Below, piece by piece: positions 25,332-33,911 of a stretch of 64,000 bases of DNA. A program made the translations under genes and the position numbers. Numbering within the stretch: the first letter of the stretch is position 1; the number at the start of each line of letters is the position of its first letter. The notes below the pieces were generated by a model, which did no database searches, was not told the origin of the DNA, and worked only from the letters and a program-made list of their open reading frames with translations. This DNA is from Cryobacterium sp. CG_9.6 (GTDB lineage Bacteria > Actinomycetota > Actinomycetes > Actinomycetales > Microbacteriaceae), in contig NZ_JARXUZ010000001.1 of assembly GCF_029893365.1 (NCBI RefSeq), positions 496,001 to 560,000 on the forward strand, written 5' to 3'.

Positions 25332-26597
25332 GTGACTGTAGAACTGAACTGGGCCGGGAACCTTCGCTACCAGGCGAGCACGGTGGTGAGCCCCACGAGC
25401 ATCGACGAACTGCAGGTGGTCGTGGCCGGAGCCGCGCAGGTGCGTGCGCTCGGCTCCCGCCACTCGTTCAACGACATCGCTGACAGCCGCGACGTGCTGA
25501 TTTCGTTACAGAGCCTCGATTCCGACATCGTCATCGACGAGGAAACGAGCACCGTCACCGTGAGTGGCGCAACAAAATACGGAATCCTCGCGGAGGAGCT
25601 GACCCGCCGTGGATTCGCGCTGCACAACCTCGCCTCCCTGCCGCACATCTCGATTGCCGGCGCCATCGCCACCGGAACCCACGGCTCGGGTGACCGCAAC
25701 GGCAATCTGGCAACGGCCGTCACCGCGTTGGAGCTCGTGACGGGCACGGGCGACATTGTCACCGTGTCCCGCGCCGACACCCCCGATTTTGCCGGCTTCG
25801 TGGTGGGCCTCGGTGCGCTCGGCGTGATCACCCGCGTCACCCTCGAGATTCAGCCGACCTTCGACGTGCGACAGGACGTGTTCGAGAACCTGCCCTGGTC
25901 GCAGGTGCTGGCCCACTTCGACGCCGTCACCTCGGCGGCCTACAGCGTGAGCCTGTTCACCGACTGGAGTGGCGCAACGGTGGATCAGGCGTGGCTGAAG
26001 AGCCGACGAACGGATGCCGCGAAGCCGTTTGAGCCGCGGGAGACCTTTTTCGGCGGCTCGCCGGCCACCGCGGGGAGGCATCCGCTACCCGGCATTTCGG
26101 CCGAGAACTGCACCGAGCAACGGGGGGTCTGGGGCCCCTGGCACGACCGGCTCGCCCACTTTCGCCTCGCGTTCACGCCGAGCAGCGGCGCGGAACTGCA
26201 GAGTGAATATCTGGTGCCGCGCGAGCACGCGGTGGCGGCAATCGAGGCCGTTCGCGCCCTCTCCCGCGTGATCACGCCGCTCCTGCTGGTGAGCGAGGTA
26301 CGCACGATGGCAGCGGATGACCTGTGGTTGAGCCCGAATCAGGGCCGCGACGGAATCGGATTGCACTTCACCTGGAAGCCGGAGCAGGAGGCCGTCGAAC
26401 AGGTGCTGCCGCTCATCGAGGCGGCGCTCGCGCCGTTTATGGCTCGCCCGCACTGGGGAAAGCTGTTTCAGCTGCGGCGCGCCGAGATCGCGCCGCTGAA
26501 TGCGCGATTCGACGACTTTCAGGAGCTGGCCGAGCGGATGGACCCCACCCATACCTTCCGCAACGACTTCCTCGACCGCACGGTCTTCGGTCTCTGA
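25332..26597 (+). CDS. aldO: Alditol oxidase (FAD-dependent, VAO family)
   Basis: This 421-residue enzyme closely resembles Streptomyces alditol oxidase, which has nearly the same length (418). It oxidises the terminal hydroxyl of xylitol or sorbitol, giving the aldose and H2O2. Shared segments include NWAGNLRYQA, RALGSRHSFNDIA (FAD-binding His), LASLPHISIAGAIATGTHGS, YSVSLFTDW, SSGAELQSEYLVPREHA and MARPHWGK. GTG 25332 is preferred because AAGGA precedes it by nine bases and the protein then begins like AldO; ATG 25299 is an alternative. It is divergent from xylA, which suggests xylitol to xylose to xylulose. Substrate is inferred from similarity. Confidence 0.88.
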   Translation: MTVELNWAGNLRYQASTVVSPTSIDELQVVVAGAAQVRALGSRHSFNDIADSRDVLISLQSLDSDIVIDEETSTVTVSGATKYGILAEELTRRGFALHNLASLPHISIAGAIATGTHGSGDRNGNLATAVTALELVTGTGDIVTVSRADTPDFAGFVVGLGALGVITRVTLEIQPTFDVRQDVFENLPWSQVLAHFDAVTSAAYSVSLFTDWSGATVDQAWLKSRRTDAAKPFEPRETFFGGSPATAGRHPLPGISAENCTEQRGVWGPWHDRLAHFRLAFTPSSGAELQSEYLVPREHAVAAIEAVRALSRVITPLLLVSEVRTMAADDLWLSPNQGRDGIGLHFTWKPEQEAVEQVLPLIEAALAPFMARPHWGKLFQLRRAEIAPLNARFDDFQELAERMDPTHTFRNDFLDRTVFGL

Positions 26598-26630
26598 CCC
26601 GGTCGCTGCCGGCGCTGCGCGCGATGGCGG

Positions 26631-26688
26631 CGCCCGAAACGGGTGGCCGCTACGCCGGTTACGCTAGCCGCCCCCGATTTCGGGGGCG
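26631..26688 (+). repeat. 58-bp palindromic repeat, family 2, in a 186-bp tandem repeat
   Basis: CGCCCGAAAC...GATTTCGGGGGCG forms an imperfect hairpin around the core GCTACGCCGGTTACG. It recurs 186 bp downstream (26817-26874). The following 60 bases (CCGGCGAG, GGCCACCCGTTTGCGTCGCG) also recur, so a unit of about 150-186 bp is duplicated in tandem. The 397-base gap 26598-26994 holds only these repeats; I see no credible gene in it. Confidence 0.85.
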
Positions 26689-26816
26689 CCGGCGAGCCGT
26701 TTGCGTGGCGGCCACCCGTTTGCGTCGCGGGCGAGGCGGATGGTGCGGCGGTGGGCGGTGCGATAGCGGATGCGTGGTGCGTTCGTGCGCTGCGCGGCAT
26801 CCGTTCGCGATGGCCG

Positions 26817-26874
26817 CGCCCGAAATCGGTGGCCGCTACGCCGGTTACGGCAGCCGCCCCCGATTTCGGGGGCG
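26817..26874 (+). repeat. 58-bp palindromic repeat, family 2, second tandem copy
   Basis: This is the second copy of the 58-bp palindrome in this gap, followed by the shared flank ending GCGTCGCGGGCGAGGCG. The ends CGCCCGAAATCG and CGATTTCGGGGGCG pair almost perfectly. It matches the inverted copy at 21467-21524 at 48 of 58 positions. Confidence 0.85.
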
Positions 26875-26994
26875 CCGGCGAGCGGTTTGCGTAGCGGCCA
26901 CCCGTTTGCGTCGCGGGCGAGGCGGGCGAGGCGGATGGCGCGTGGTCGGGCGGCGCTACGCGGGGTCGGGCGGCGCTACACGTGGCCGGGCGCG

Positions 26995-27840
26995 CTACAC
27001 GTGGTCGCGCCAGCTGTGCTCGGGTGCAAAACCCAGCAGGCGGCGAGCCTTGTCAATGGAGAGCAGCGTCTCGTTCTCGGCGACATCGCGAACGACCTCG
27101 ACGCCGGGGAACACCTCGGCGGCGAGGCTCGCCGACGAACGCGACATAACCGTGTCGGCGGCGGCAATGATGAACCGGTCGAAGCCGGGTACGGCATTCT
27201 CGAGGGCACGCAGCACGGCCTGGGCGCCGTCGCGTCCGTCAATGTAACCCCAGAGGTTCCACTTGCGCAGTGTGGCATCGGCGTCAAACGCCGGGAACGC
27301 GGCGTAGTCTTCCGGGTCCATCACGTTGGAGAAGCGCAGCGCCGTAATGCTCAGCGTCGGGTCCCAGCGCACCAGCTCAATCGCCAGCTGCTCTTCCAGA
27401 TGCTTCACCAGAGAGTAGGTGCTCTCCGGGCGTGCCGGGTACTCCTCATCCACCGGGATATAGGGCGGGTCGATGTCGAATGGCAGCCCGAGCACGGTCT
27501 CACTGGACGCGTAGACGATGCGCTTGATGCCCGCGCGCCGGGCGGCCTGAAACACGTTGTAGGTCGACAGCATGTTGTTGTGGAACGTGGCCACATCCGC
27601 AAACAGGCCGGGTGCCGGAATCGCACCGAGGTGCACCACGGCGTCGAAGCCGTCGGTGCGGTCGTTGATGCCGAACATCACGTCCACCACCTGGCCATAG
27701 TCGGTGAGGTCGATGGTGGTGAATCCCTCGCTGCGAGGCCCCGACCGGTCCAGATTGGTGACGTGGTGACCCTCAGCGGTCAGGCGCGCAACGACGCTGC
27801 GGCCGAGCTTTCCGCTTCCGCCGGTGACTGCAATTCTCAT
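26995..27840 (-). CDS. NAD-dependent epimerase/dehydratase (extended SDR)
   Basis: This 281-residue short-chain dehydrogenase/reductase has the Rossmann motif AVTGGSGKLGRS and the catalytic pair in STYSLVKHLEE (YxxxK), with the upstream Ser in YASSETVLG. ATG 27840 is preceded by GAGGAG; the longer frame lacks support. Family members include sugar-nucleotide epimerases and aldose/uronate dehydrogenases. It is followed on the same strand by nothing close and preceded 48 bases upstream by an aldo/keto reductase gene, with sugar genes around, so it probably acts on a sugar or sugar acid. The substrate is not determined. Confidence 0.88.
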   Translation of the reverse strand: MRIAVTGGSGKLGRSVVARLTAEGHHVTNLDRSGPRSEGFTTIDLTDYGQVVDVMFGINDRTDGFDAVVHLGAIPAPGLFADVATFHNNMLSTYNVFQAARRAGIKRIVYASSETVLGLPFDIDPPYIPVDEEYPARPESTYSLVKHLEEQLAIELVRWDPTLSITALRFSNVMDPEDYAAFPAFDADATLRKWNLWGYIDGRDGAQAVLRALENAVPGFDRFIIAAADTVMSRSSASLAAEVFPGVEVVRDVAENETLLSIDKARRLLGFAPEHSWRDHV

Positions 27841-27888
27841 CAAATTCTCCTCAACGTAAAACTGTGACTCACAGGTTGTGCACAACGA

Positions 27889-28893
27889 TCAGGCCAGGCG
27901 CTCTGTCGGCGACGTTGTTTTGCGCGGGTTGACCTCGGCGAGGGAGCGGGTGACGTCGTCGATCTGCGCCATCACGGCGGGTTCCAGCGTCACGCCCACG
28001 GCCTTCACGTTGTCGGCCAGCTGCTCCGGGCGAGACGCGCCCATGATTGCCGACGCCACATTCTGGTTCTGCAGCACCCAGGCCAGCGCGAGCTGCGCCA
28101 TGGTGAGCCCCAACTCGTCGGCGATGGGCCGCAGTCGCTGCACGCTCGTGAGAACCTCGTCGGTCATCCAGCGCTCAATCATGTCGGCGCCACCCTTGGC
28201 ATCCGCTGCTCGGCTGCCCGCAAGTGGCGGCTGACCCGGCAGGTATTTGCCGGTGAGCACACCCTGAGCCACGGGGGACCAGACGATTTGCGAGATTCCG
28301 AGTTCAGCGGATGTGGGCACCACCTCGGCCTCAATCACGCGCCACAGCATGGAGTACTGCGGCTGGTTGGAAATGAGCTGAATGCCGAGGTCGCGGGCCA
28401 GCGCGTGACCGGCACGGAGCTGTTCGGCGTTCCACTCGCTCACGCCGATGTAGAGCGCCTTTCCCTGACGCACCACGTCGGCGAAGGCCTGCATGGTTTC
28501 TTCGAGCGGCGTGTGCACGTCGAAGCGGTGGGCCTGGTAGAGATCCACGTAGTCCGTTTGCAGGCGGGTGAGCGAACCGTTGATCGACTCGAAAATGTGT
28601 TTGCGGCTGAGGCCGGTGTCGTTGTGGCCCCTGGCGCCGGTGGGGAAATACACCTTGGTAAAGATTTCCAGCGACTCGCGACGTTCGCCAATGAGGGCAT
28701 CACCGAGCACCTTCTCGGCCACGGTGTTGGCATAGGTGTCGGCGGTGTCGAAGGTGGTGATCCCGGCATCGAGAGCGGCGCGAACACAGAGCGCGGCGGT
28801 ATCGTTTTCCACCTGTGAGCCGTGGGTCAGCCAGTTTCCGTATGTGACGGCGGAGACTTTCAGCCCGCTGTTTCCTAGATAACGAAATTCCAT
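27889..28893 (-). CDS. Aldo/keto reductase
   Basis: This 334-residue NADPH-dependent oxidoreductase of the AKR family has the four catalytic residues in place: Asp and Tyr in TFDTADTYANT, Lys in IFTKVYFP, and His in LYQAHRFD. The opening MEFRYLGNSGLKVS and the C-terminal IMGASRPEQLADN cofactor motif are typical of the Kvbeta/YghZ-like branch. ATG 28893 follows AGGACC. It is divergent from a ROK regulator across 106 bases holding an inverted repeat, and the epimerase gene follows on the same strand. Sugar aldehyde reduction is likely but unproven. Confidence 0.9.
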   Translation of the reverse strand: MEFRYLGNSGLKVSAVTYGNWLTHGSQVENDTAALCVRAALDAGITTFDTADTYANTVAEKVLGDALIGERRESLEIFTKVYFPTGARGHNDTGLSRKHIFESINGSLTRLQTDYVDLYQAHRFDVHTPLEETMQAFADVVRQGKALYIGVSEWNAEQLRAGHALARDLGIQLISNQPQYSMLWRVIEAEVVPTSAELGISQIVWSPVAQGVLTGKYLPGQPPLAGSRAADAKGGADMIERWMTDEVLTSVQRLRPIADELGLTMAQLALAWVLQNQNVASAIMGASRPEQLADNVKAVGVTLEPAVMAQIDDVTRSLAEVNPRKTTSPTERLA

Positions 28894-28926
28894 GAGGGTC
28901 CTGACTCTCGGCGACACTGCGGATTT

Positions 28927-28954
28927 GTTGACGTTGGCAACCTAACATGTCAAC
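28927..28954. promoter_or_regulatory. Inverted repeat in the AKR-ROK divergent promoter
   Basis: GTTGAC (28927-28932) and GTCAAC (28949-28954) form an inverted repeat with a 16-base centre containing AACCTAACAT. Its position between a regulator and its divergent target fits an operator. The TTGAC part may also be a -35 element. Confidence 0.45.
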
Positions 28955-28999
28955 TCGTGATTCCCCGCGGTAGCCTAGAGCCAAGGCCGGGAGATTTTC

Positions 29000-30181
29000 A
29001 TGCAGGGCAACAATCATGACGACGTTCGTCGACACAACCTCGCGACAATTCTGCGGGTGGTTCACCGCAGTGGTCCCACCTCACGGTCTGCGCTTACCCG
29101 CCTGACCGGACTGAACCGATCAACCATCTCGGCGCTCGTATCGGAGCTGGTGCTCCTCGGTCTGGCGGCGGAACGGCAGCCGGATGCCACCCGCCAGGTG
29201 GGACGACCCAGCCCCGTGGTTCAGGCGAATCCGCGCGTTGTCGCCATTGCCGTCAACCCAGAGATCGACGCCGTGACCGTGGGACTCGTGGGGCTCGACG
29301 GCGTGGTGCACCGGCGCATCCGCTGCCCGGTTGAGCATTCACCGAGCGCCACGGAGGCCGTCAACATTGCCACTGCGGTGATTGATGGCATGCGCGGTGA
29401 GCTCGCCCTGCGGTTCGACGTAGTGGGCATTGGCGCCGCCATCCCCGGTCTGGTGCGCATCAGCGACGGTGTGGTGCGCAACGCACCGCACCTCCGGTGG
29501 ACCGACGAACCGTTTGCTGAGCGTTTGTCGGCGGCCACGGGTTGGCCGGTTGTCGCGGCGAACGACGCGAGTCTGGGTGTGCTCGCCGAACGATATTTCG
29601 GTGCGGGCGTGGGGCTCACCGACGTGGTGTACCTCAACGGCGGCGCGAGCGGCATTGGCGGTGGCCTGCTCGTGGGCGGGAGCCTCGTGGGTGGCCATGC
29701 CGGCTACGCGGGGGAGTTCGGTCACACCCGGGTGAGCCAGAGCGCTGCCCGAGACTCCGCGGGAATCGCCGGAACGCTCGAGGCCGAGGTGACCCGCAGT
29801 GGACTACTCGCGGTGCTGGGCCTCGATAACACAGCGGATGCCGACGACCTCGAACGCGCCCTCCTCGCCTCCGACTCGCCCCAGGTTCGTGCCGAGGTGA
29901 ATCGGCAACTGGACTTTCTGGCCGTTGCACTGGCCGGCGCGATCAACGTGCTCAACCCGCAGATTGTGGTGCTCGGTGGTTTCCTGGCGGCGCTGCGCGC
30001 GGCGGACCCCGACCGGCTGCAGCAGGCGGTTGCCGCACTGACCCTCCCCGAGGTTCTGGCGGGGGTGCGCATCGACTCGGCCCGTCTCGGGTCCAATCTG
30101 CTCATGATCGGTGCCGCCGAGCTCGCCTTCGAGGGCGTGCTCGGGGACCCCCAGGCATTCGCGGCGGGCTCGGGCGCCTGA
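29000..30181 (+). CDS. ROK-family transcriptional regulator lacking the zinc cysteines
   Basis: This 393-residue protein has an N-terminal winged helix (about 10-65; SRSALTRLTGLNRSTISALV) and a ROK sugar-kinase-like domain (about 80-390; YLNGGASGIGGGLLVGG). It resembles XylR/NagC-type repressors. After GEFGHTRV, where ROK proteins carry a CxCGxxGCxE zinc motif, the sequence reads SQSAARDSAGIAGTLEAEV, with no Cys at all. The His of ExGH is kept. Zinc is important for effector and DNA binding in characterised ROK repressors, so this branch must differ. ATG 29000 follows CCGGGAG. Likely targets are the divergent AKR gene and the xylA-aldO pair. Confidence 0.88.
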   Translation: MQGNNHDDVRRHNLATILRVVHRSGPTSRSALTRLTGLNRSTISALVSELVLLGLAAERQPDATRQVGRPSPVVQANPRVVAIAVNPEIDAVTVGLVGLDGVVHRRIRCPVEHSPSATEAVNIATAVIDGMRGELALRFDVVGIGAAIPGLVRISDGVVRNAPHLRWTDEPFAERLSAATGWPVVAANDASLGVLAERYFGAGVGLTDVVYLNGGASGIGGGLLVGGSLVGGHAGYAGEFGHTRVSQSAARDSAGIAGTLEAEVTRSGLLAVLGLDNTADADDLERALLASDSPQVRAEVNRQLDFLAVALAGAINVLNPQIVVLGGFLAALRAADPDRLQQAVAALTLPEVLAGVRIDSARLGSNLLMIGAAELAFEGVLGDPQAFAAGSGA

Positions 30182-30389
30182 TCGGACCGTACCCCGGTGG
30201 ACGTGCGCCATGATCGACCGTTTGTTCGGCGGAGATCGCACGTTCAGCTTTGACGTCTACAATTCAGGTGTGGGTCAACGAGACTCATGCGTCATCTGCC
30301 AGGCCCCTACAGGGGTCGACAGCCCGGTGATTTTCTATCCCGAGGCAACCGGTTCAGTAGCCCCTTTCCTCGAGGGAATGAGGAAAACA

Positions 30390-31445
30390 ATGAAAGCACT
30401 CGTCTACAAGGGTCCGAACCAGGCATCGTGGGAAGACGTTCCGAATCCCCAAATCCTTCAGCCCACCGACATCATCGTGAAGATTGACACCACCACGATT
30501 TGCGGCACGGATCTCCATATTCTCAAGGGCGACGTTCCCGCGGTGACTCCCGGACGCATCCTCGGCCACGAGGGCGTGGGCACGATCACCGAGATCGGCG
30601 CCGCCGTCACCAACCTTGCCATCGGTGATCACGTCATCCTCGCCTGCGTCTCGGCCTGTGGCCACTGTTCCTATTGCAAGAAAGGCCTGTTCGCGCACTG
30701 CCTCGCCAGCGAAGGCGCGCCCGGAGTGGGCTGGATCTTCGGTCACCTCATCGACGGCACCCAGGCCGAGTACGTTCGCGTGCCCTTCGCCGAGACATCC
30801 GTTTACCCACTGCCCGCCGGCGTCACGCCCCAGCAGGGAACCCTCCTGTCGGACATCTTGCCCACTGGCCACGAAATCGGTGTGGTCGACGGGCACGTGA
30901 AGGCCGGCGACGTTGTGGCCGTTATCGGTGCCGGCCCCGTGGGCCTCTCGGTGATCGCCACCGCCGGACTCTATGGCCCCTCCAAGGTGATCGCCATCGA
31001 TCTCGACGCCAACCGCCTCGACAAGGCGAAGCTTCTCGGGGCCACCGACGGCGTGCTCTCCAGCGACCCGGATTGGAAGGAGCAGGTTCTGGCCCTGACC
31101 GACGGCCTCGGCGTGGACGTGTCGGTCGAAGCCGTGGGAATCCCCCAGACCTTCGCCATGTCGCTCGACATCGTGCGTCCCGGTGGTCACGTGGCCAACG
31201 TGGGCGTGCACGGAAAGCCCGTTGAGCTTCCTCTTCAGGACCTGTGGATTCAAAACATCAACATCAGCATGGGGCTCGTCAGCACGAACACCCTCGACGT
31301 GTTGCTGAAGATGGTGGAGCAGAACAAGATCCCGACGGAGGAGTTCATCAGCCACACCTTCGCACTGCAGGACATGGAAAAGGCCTACGACGTATTCGGC
31401 CGCGCCGCCGAAACCAAGGCCATCAAGGTGATGATTAACGCCTAA
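30390..31445 (+). CDS. Zinc-dependent alcohol dehydrogenase
   Basis: This 351-residue medium-chain dehydrogenase has the catalytic zinc ligands in ICGTDLH and GHEGVGT and the structural zinc cluster CGHCSYCKKGLFAHC. The NAD-binding motif is VIGAGPVG. It is close to the isopropanol/secondary alcohol dehydrogenase group I recall (FALQDMEKAYDVF near the end). ATG 30390 follows AGGA; another ATG at 30378 is less well placed. It would oxidise a primary or secondary alcohol, or reduce the carbonyl, with NAD(P). A classic terminator follows. The 208 bases before it hold a CCCCTACAGGGG hairpin and no gene. Confidence 0.92.
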   Translation: MKALVYKGPNQASWEDVPNPQILQPTDIIVKIDTTTICGTDLHILKGDVPAVTPGRILGHEGVGTITEIGAAVTNLAIGDHVILACVSACGHCSYCKKGLFAHCLASEGAPGVGWIFGHLIDGTQAEYVRVPFAETSVYPLPAGVTPQQGTLLSDILPTGHEIGVVDGHVKAGDVVAVIGAGPVGLSVIATAGLYGPSKVIAIDLDANRLDKAKLLGATDGVLSSDPDWKEQVLALTDGLGVDVSVEAVGIPQTFAMSLDIVRPGGHVANVGVHGKPVELPLQDLWIQNINISMGLVSTNTLDVLLKMVEQNKIPTEEFISHTFALQDMEKAYDVFGRAAETKAIKVMINA

Positions 31446-31460
31446 GTAATTCAGACGGAT

Positions 31461-31497
31461 GCGTGTGCCCACGGGAGACCGTGGGCACACGCTTTTT
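31461..31497 (+). terminator. Rho-independent terminator after the alcohol dehydrogenase gene
   Basis: A perfect 14-bp stem (31461-31474 with 31479-31492) with loop GAGA is followed by TTTTT. A second hairpin without a T-run, AGCCCGA/TCGGGCT (31534-31553), lies further on. Confidence 0.92.
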
Positions 31498-31652
31498 CGT
31501 GGGCTCCCCAACAAAAACCGGGGGCGCGGGAATAGCCCGAGCACCTTCGGGCTTAGCTTCACTACGGCCCTTGTGTTTGTCGTTGGTGCCGCCGCCCGCA
31601 TTCTGCTGGGCCAGCATCCGTTCTAGAACGACATCTTTGAGGACTCACACCC

Positions 31653-32930
31653 GTGACTACAGCTGCTATTCCCGTGGTGAGCGCCGCACAACTGCGCTCC
31701 ACCGCTCGCCACCCGGGCGATGCGCTCAGCCGCCGCCAACGTCTGGTGTACGTGCTGATTCTGGGGGCGCTGACCGCCCTGGGCCCGTTCACCATTGACC
31801 TGTACCTCCCCGCCTTTCCCACCCTGGAGAGCGATCTGGGTGTCTCTGCCGCCGCCATTCAGCTCACCCTCACCGGAACCATGATCGGCTTCGGGTTCGG
31901 CCAGCTGGTTGTGGGCCCGTGGAGCGACAAGGTTGGTCGTCGCCTGCCCCTCATGCTTGCCACCGGATTCCACATTCTGGCCTGCATCGGTGCCGCCCTC
32001 TCCACCGACATTGTGTGGCTTGGCGTGTTCCGCGTGCTGCAGGGCTTCGGTGCCGCGGCCGGCGCGGTCGTGGCGCTCGCCATGGTGCGCGACCTGTTCG
32101 GTGGCAAGCCGCTCGTGAAGATGCTCTCCCGGCTGGCCCTCGTGAGTGGCCTCGCACCCGTGCTGGCGCCGGTTATCGGCTCGCAACTGCTCCTCGTGAT
32201 GCCGTGGCGCGGCATCTTCTGGGTGCTCGCCGCCTACGGTGCCCTGGTGATTCTGGCCGTGGCGTTCTTCATCGTGGAAACGCTGCCGCCGAGTGCACGG
32301 CAGACCCGCGGCCACAATACCCTCGGGCAGCGCTACCGCGCGGTGCTGGGCGACCGCACCTTTATAGGCGTCGCGATTATTGGTGCCATGACCTTTACGG
32401 GCCTCTTCTCGTACCTGTCCGCGTCACCGTTTCTGTTTCAACAGGTGTACGACCTGAGCGCGCAGCAGTACGGCATTCTGTTCGCGGTGAACTCCCTCGG
32501 AATTGTCACGGGTGTGCAGCTGAGCTCGCGGCTCATGCACCGCCTCAACGTGGGACCGCAGTGGATTCTCTCCGTGTCCACGGTGGTGCTGGTGATCACG
32601 GCTGTGGCGATCATGCTGTTAGACCTCGCCGGCGCCGGGCTCTGGGGCACACTCGTTCCGCTCTGGTTCTTCATCGCGGCCTGCGGGTTCACCCTCCCGA
32701 GCGTTCAGGTGATCGCGCTCAACGGGCATGGTCAAGAGGCCGGAACCGCTGCCTCGCTGCTCGGCGCCGCCAACTTCGGCGTGGCCGGACTCATCTCGCC
32801 CATCGTCGGCCTGCTCGGGGTGGGGACCGCGGTACCGATGTCTGCCGTGATGGCCACCACCTCGCTGCTGGCCATCGTGGCGCTCTGGGTTATCGTGCGT
32901 CCGCGTCAGGTGCCTGCTCTCGAGCACTAG
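31653..32930 (+). CDS. Bcr/CflA-type MFS drug exporter
   Basis: This 425-residue transporter has twelve membrane helices and DHA1/Bcr-CflA features. GPFTIDLYLPAFPTLESDLGVS opens helix 1, GPWSDKVGRRLPL is the loop 2-3 motif A, and RVLQGFGAAAGAVVALAMVRD is motif B/C. It would export small drugs or metabolites by proton antiport. The start is GTG 31653 with GAGGA upstream. It stands alone between a terminator and the repeat-bearing gap at 32931-33134. Confidence 0.9.
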   Translation: MTTAAIPVVSAAQLRSTARHPGDALSRRQRLVYVLILGALTALGPFTIDLYLPAFPTLESDLGVSAAAIQLTLTGTMIGFGFGQLVVGPWSDKVGRRLPLMLATGFHILACIGAALSTDIVWLGVFRVLQGFGAAAGAVVALAMVRDLFGGKPLVKMLSRLALVSGLAPVLAPVIGSQLLLVMPWRGIFWVLAAYGALVILAVAFFIVETLPPSARQTRGHNTLGQRYRAVLGDRTFIGVAIIGAMTFTGLFSYLSASPFLFQQVYDLSAQQYGILFAVNSLGIVTGVQLSSRLMHRLNVGPQWILSVSTVVLVITAVAIMLLDLAGAGLWGTLVPLWFFIAACGFTLPSVQVIALNGHGQEAGTAASLLGAANFGVAGLISPIVGLLGVGTAVPMSAVMATTSLLAIVALWVIVRPRQVPALEH

Positions 32931-32960
32931 GCCGGCGGGCGGGCGGCCGCACCGGCATCC

Positions 32961-33104
32961 GCTGGCGCACATCGCACCGTCCGGCGGCCCGGGAAGGTGC
33001 AAAGGCCGCCGGCCAACCTCGCGGCGGGTGCCGCTGGCGCACATCGCACCCTCCGGTGGCGCGGGACGGTGCGAACGCCGCCGGTCAACCTTCCGGCGGG
33101 CCGC
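32961..33104 (+). repeat. 72-bp repeat in tandem (family 1, copies B and C)
   Basis: Two 72-bp units (32961-33032 and 33033-33104) both start GCTGGCGCACATCGCACC and contain CGGGAMGGTGC and GCCGCCGG; about five in six positions agree. Within each unit GCACC and GGTGC arms can pair. The sequence GGCGCACATCGCACC recurs inverted at 46244-46292. It fills the gap between the MFS and PAP2 genes, where I see no gene. Confidence 0.8.
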
Positions 33105-33134
33105 GCTCGCCGCGCGACGGATTATTATTACGCC

Positions 33135-33863
33135 ATGACCACTCCCCAGGCCCCGGAACACGCGGCTGCACCGAGTGCACGCCGCATCGCACGACGTTGG
33201 CCCGTGATCAGCGGGGTTTTCGCTCTGGTTCTCGCGGCCGCACTGGGTGGCCTCGTCGTGGTGCGCGACCGGGGCGTGACCGAGATCGACACCGAGTGGA
33301 TGAACGAGATCATCGAACACCGGTCGCCGTTTTGGGAGATGCCGTCACTGTTCATGAACGCTCTCGGCGGCGGGCTCGTGGGCATCATCGTCGTCCCCGT
33401 GCTCATCGCCGTGGTGCTTCTCCTTCTGAAACGCCCATGGGCGGCGGGGTACTTTCTTGCCGCCACGATCGTCAGTGCCGGCATCGTGCAATTGCTCAAG
33501 AACCTGTTCGGACGGGCCCGTCCGCTCGATATTCTGGTCACCAGCGACTTCGGCTCGTTCCCGTCCGGGCATGTTGCGAACGCGGCCACCATGGCGGTCG
33601 TGCTGGGCATCATCTTTCCGCGGGTGTGGGTCTGGGCCGCCGGCGTGGCGTACACCGTGATCATGTTGCTCAGTCGCACCTACCTCGGTGCCCACTGGCT
33701 CACCGACACGCTCGGCAGTCTGCTCGTGGGGCTCGGAGTGGGCGTCATACTGTGGGCGCCGCTGGCCGCAAAGCTCGATGGCGAACGCGTTCTTTCCCGG
33801 CAGCGGAGGCTCGACAGATCGGCGCCCACGTCCGCGACCGCTAACTCCGATTCCACTCGATAA
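33135..33863 (+). CDS. PAP2-family membrane phosphatase
   Basis: This 242-residue protein has about six membrane helices and the full lipid phosphatase signature: KNLFGRARP (motif 1), SFPSGH (motif 2, catalytic His) and SRTYLGAHWLTD (motif 3, His and Asp). It would dephosphorylate a lipid phosphate such as undecaprenyl pyrophosphate, diacylglycerol pyrophosphate or phosphatidate at the outer membrane face. ATG 33135 starts the protein; the upstream frame lies in the repeat. No operon partner is evident. Confidence 0.9.
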   Translation: MTTPQAPEHAAAPSARRIARRWPVISGVFALVLAAALGGLVVVRDRGVTEIDTEWMNEIIEHRSPFWEMPSLFMNALGGGLVGIIVVPVLIAVVLLLLKRPWAAGYFLAATIVSAGIVQLLKNLFGRARPLDILVTSDFGSFPSGHVANAATMAVVLGIIFPRVWVWAAGVAYTVIMLLSRTYLGAHWLTDTLGSLLVGLGVGVILWAPLAAKLDGERVLSRQRRLDRSAPTSATANSDSTR

Positions 33864-33911
33864 CGTCCACAAACACCACGCCGTCGGCCTGTTTCATGGT
33901 CTACTTTCTGC

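Noticed and set aside
26519..26894. ORFs on both strands in the gap after aldO
   Set aside because: They are frames through the tandem palindromic repeats and encode the same peptide twice; no ribosome binding site or family.
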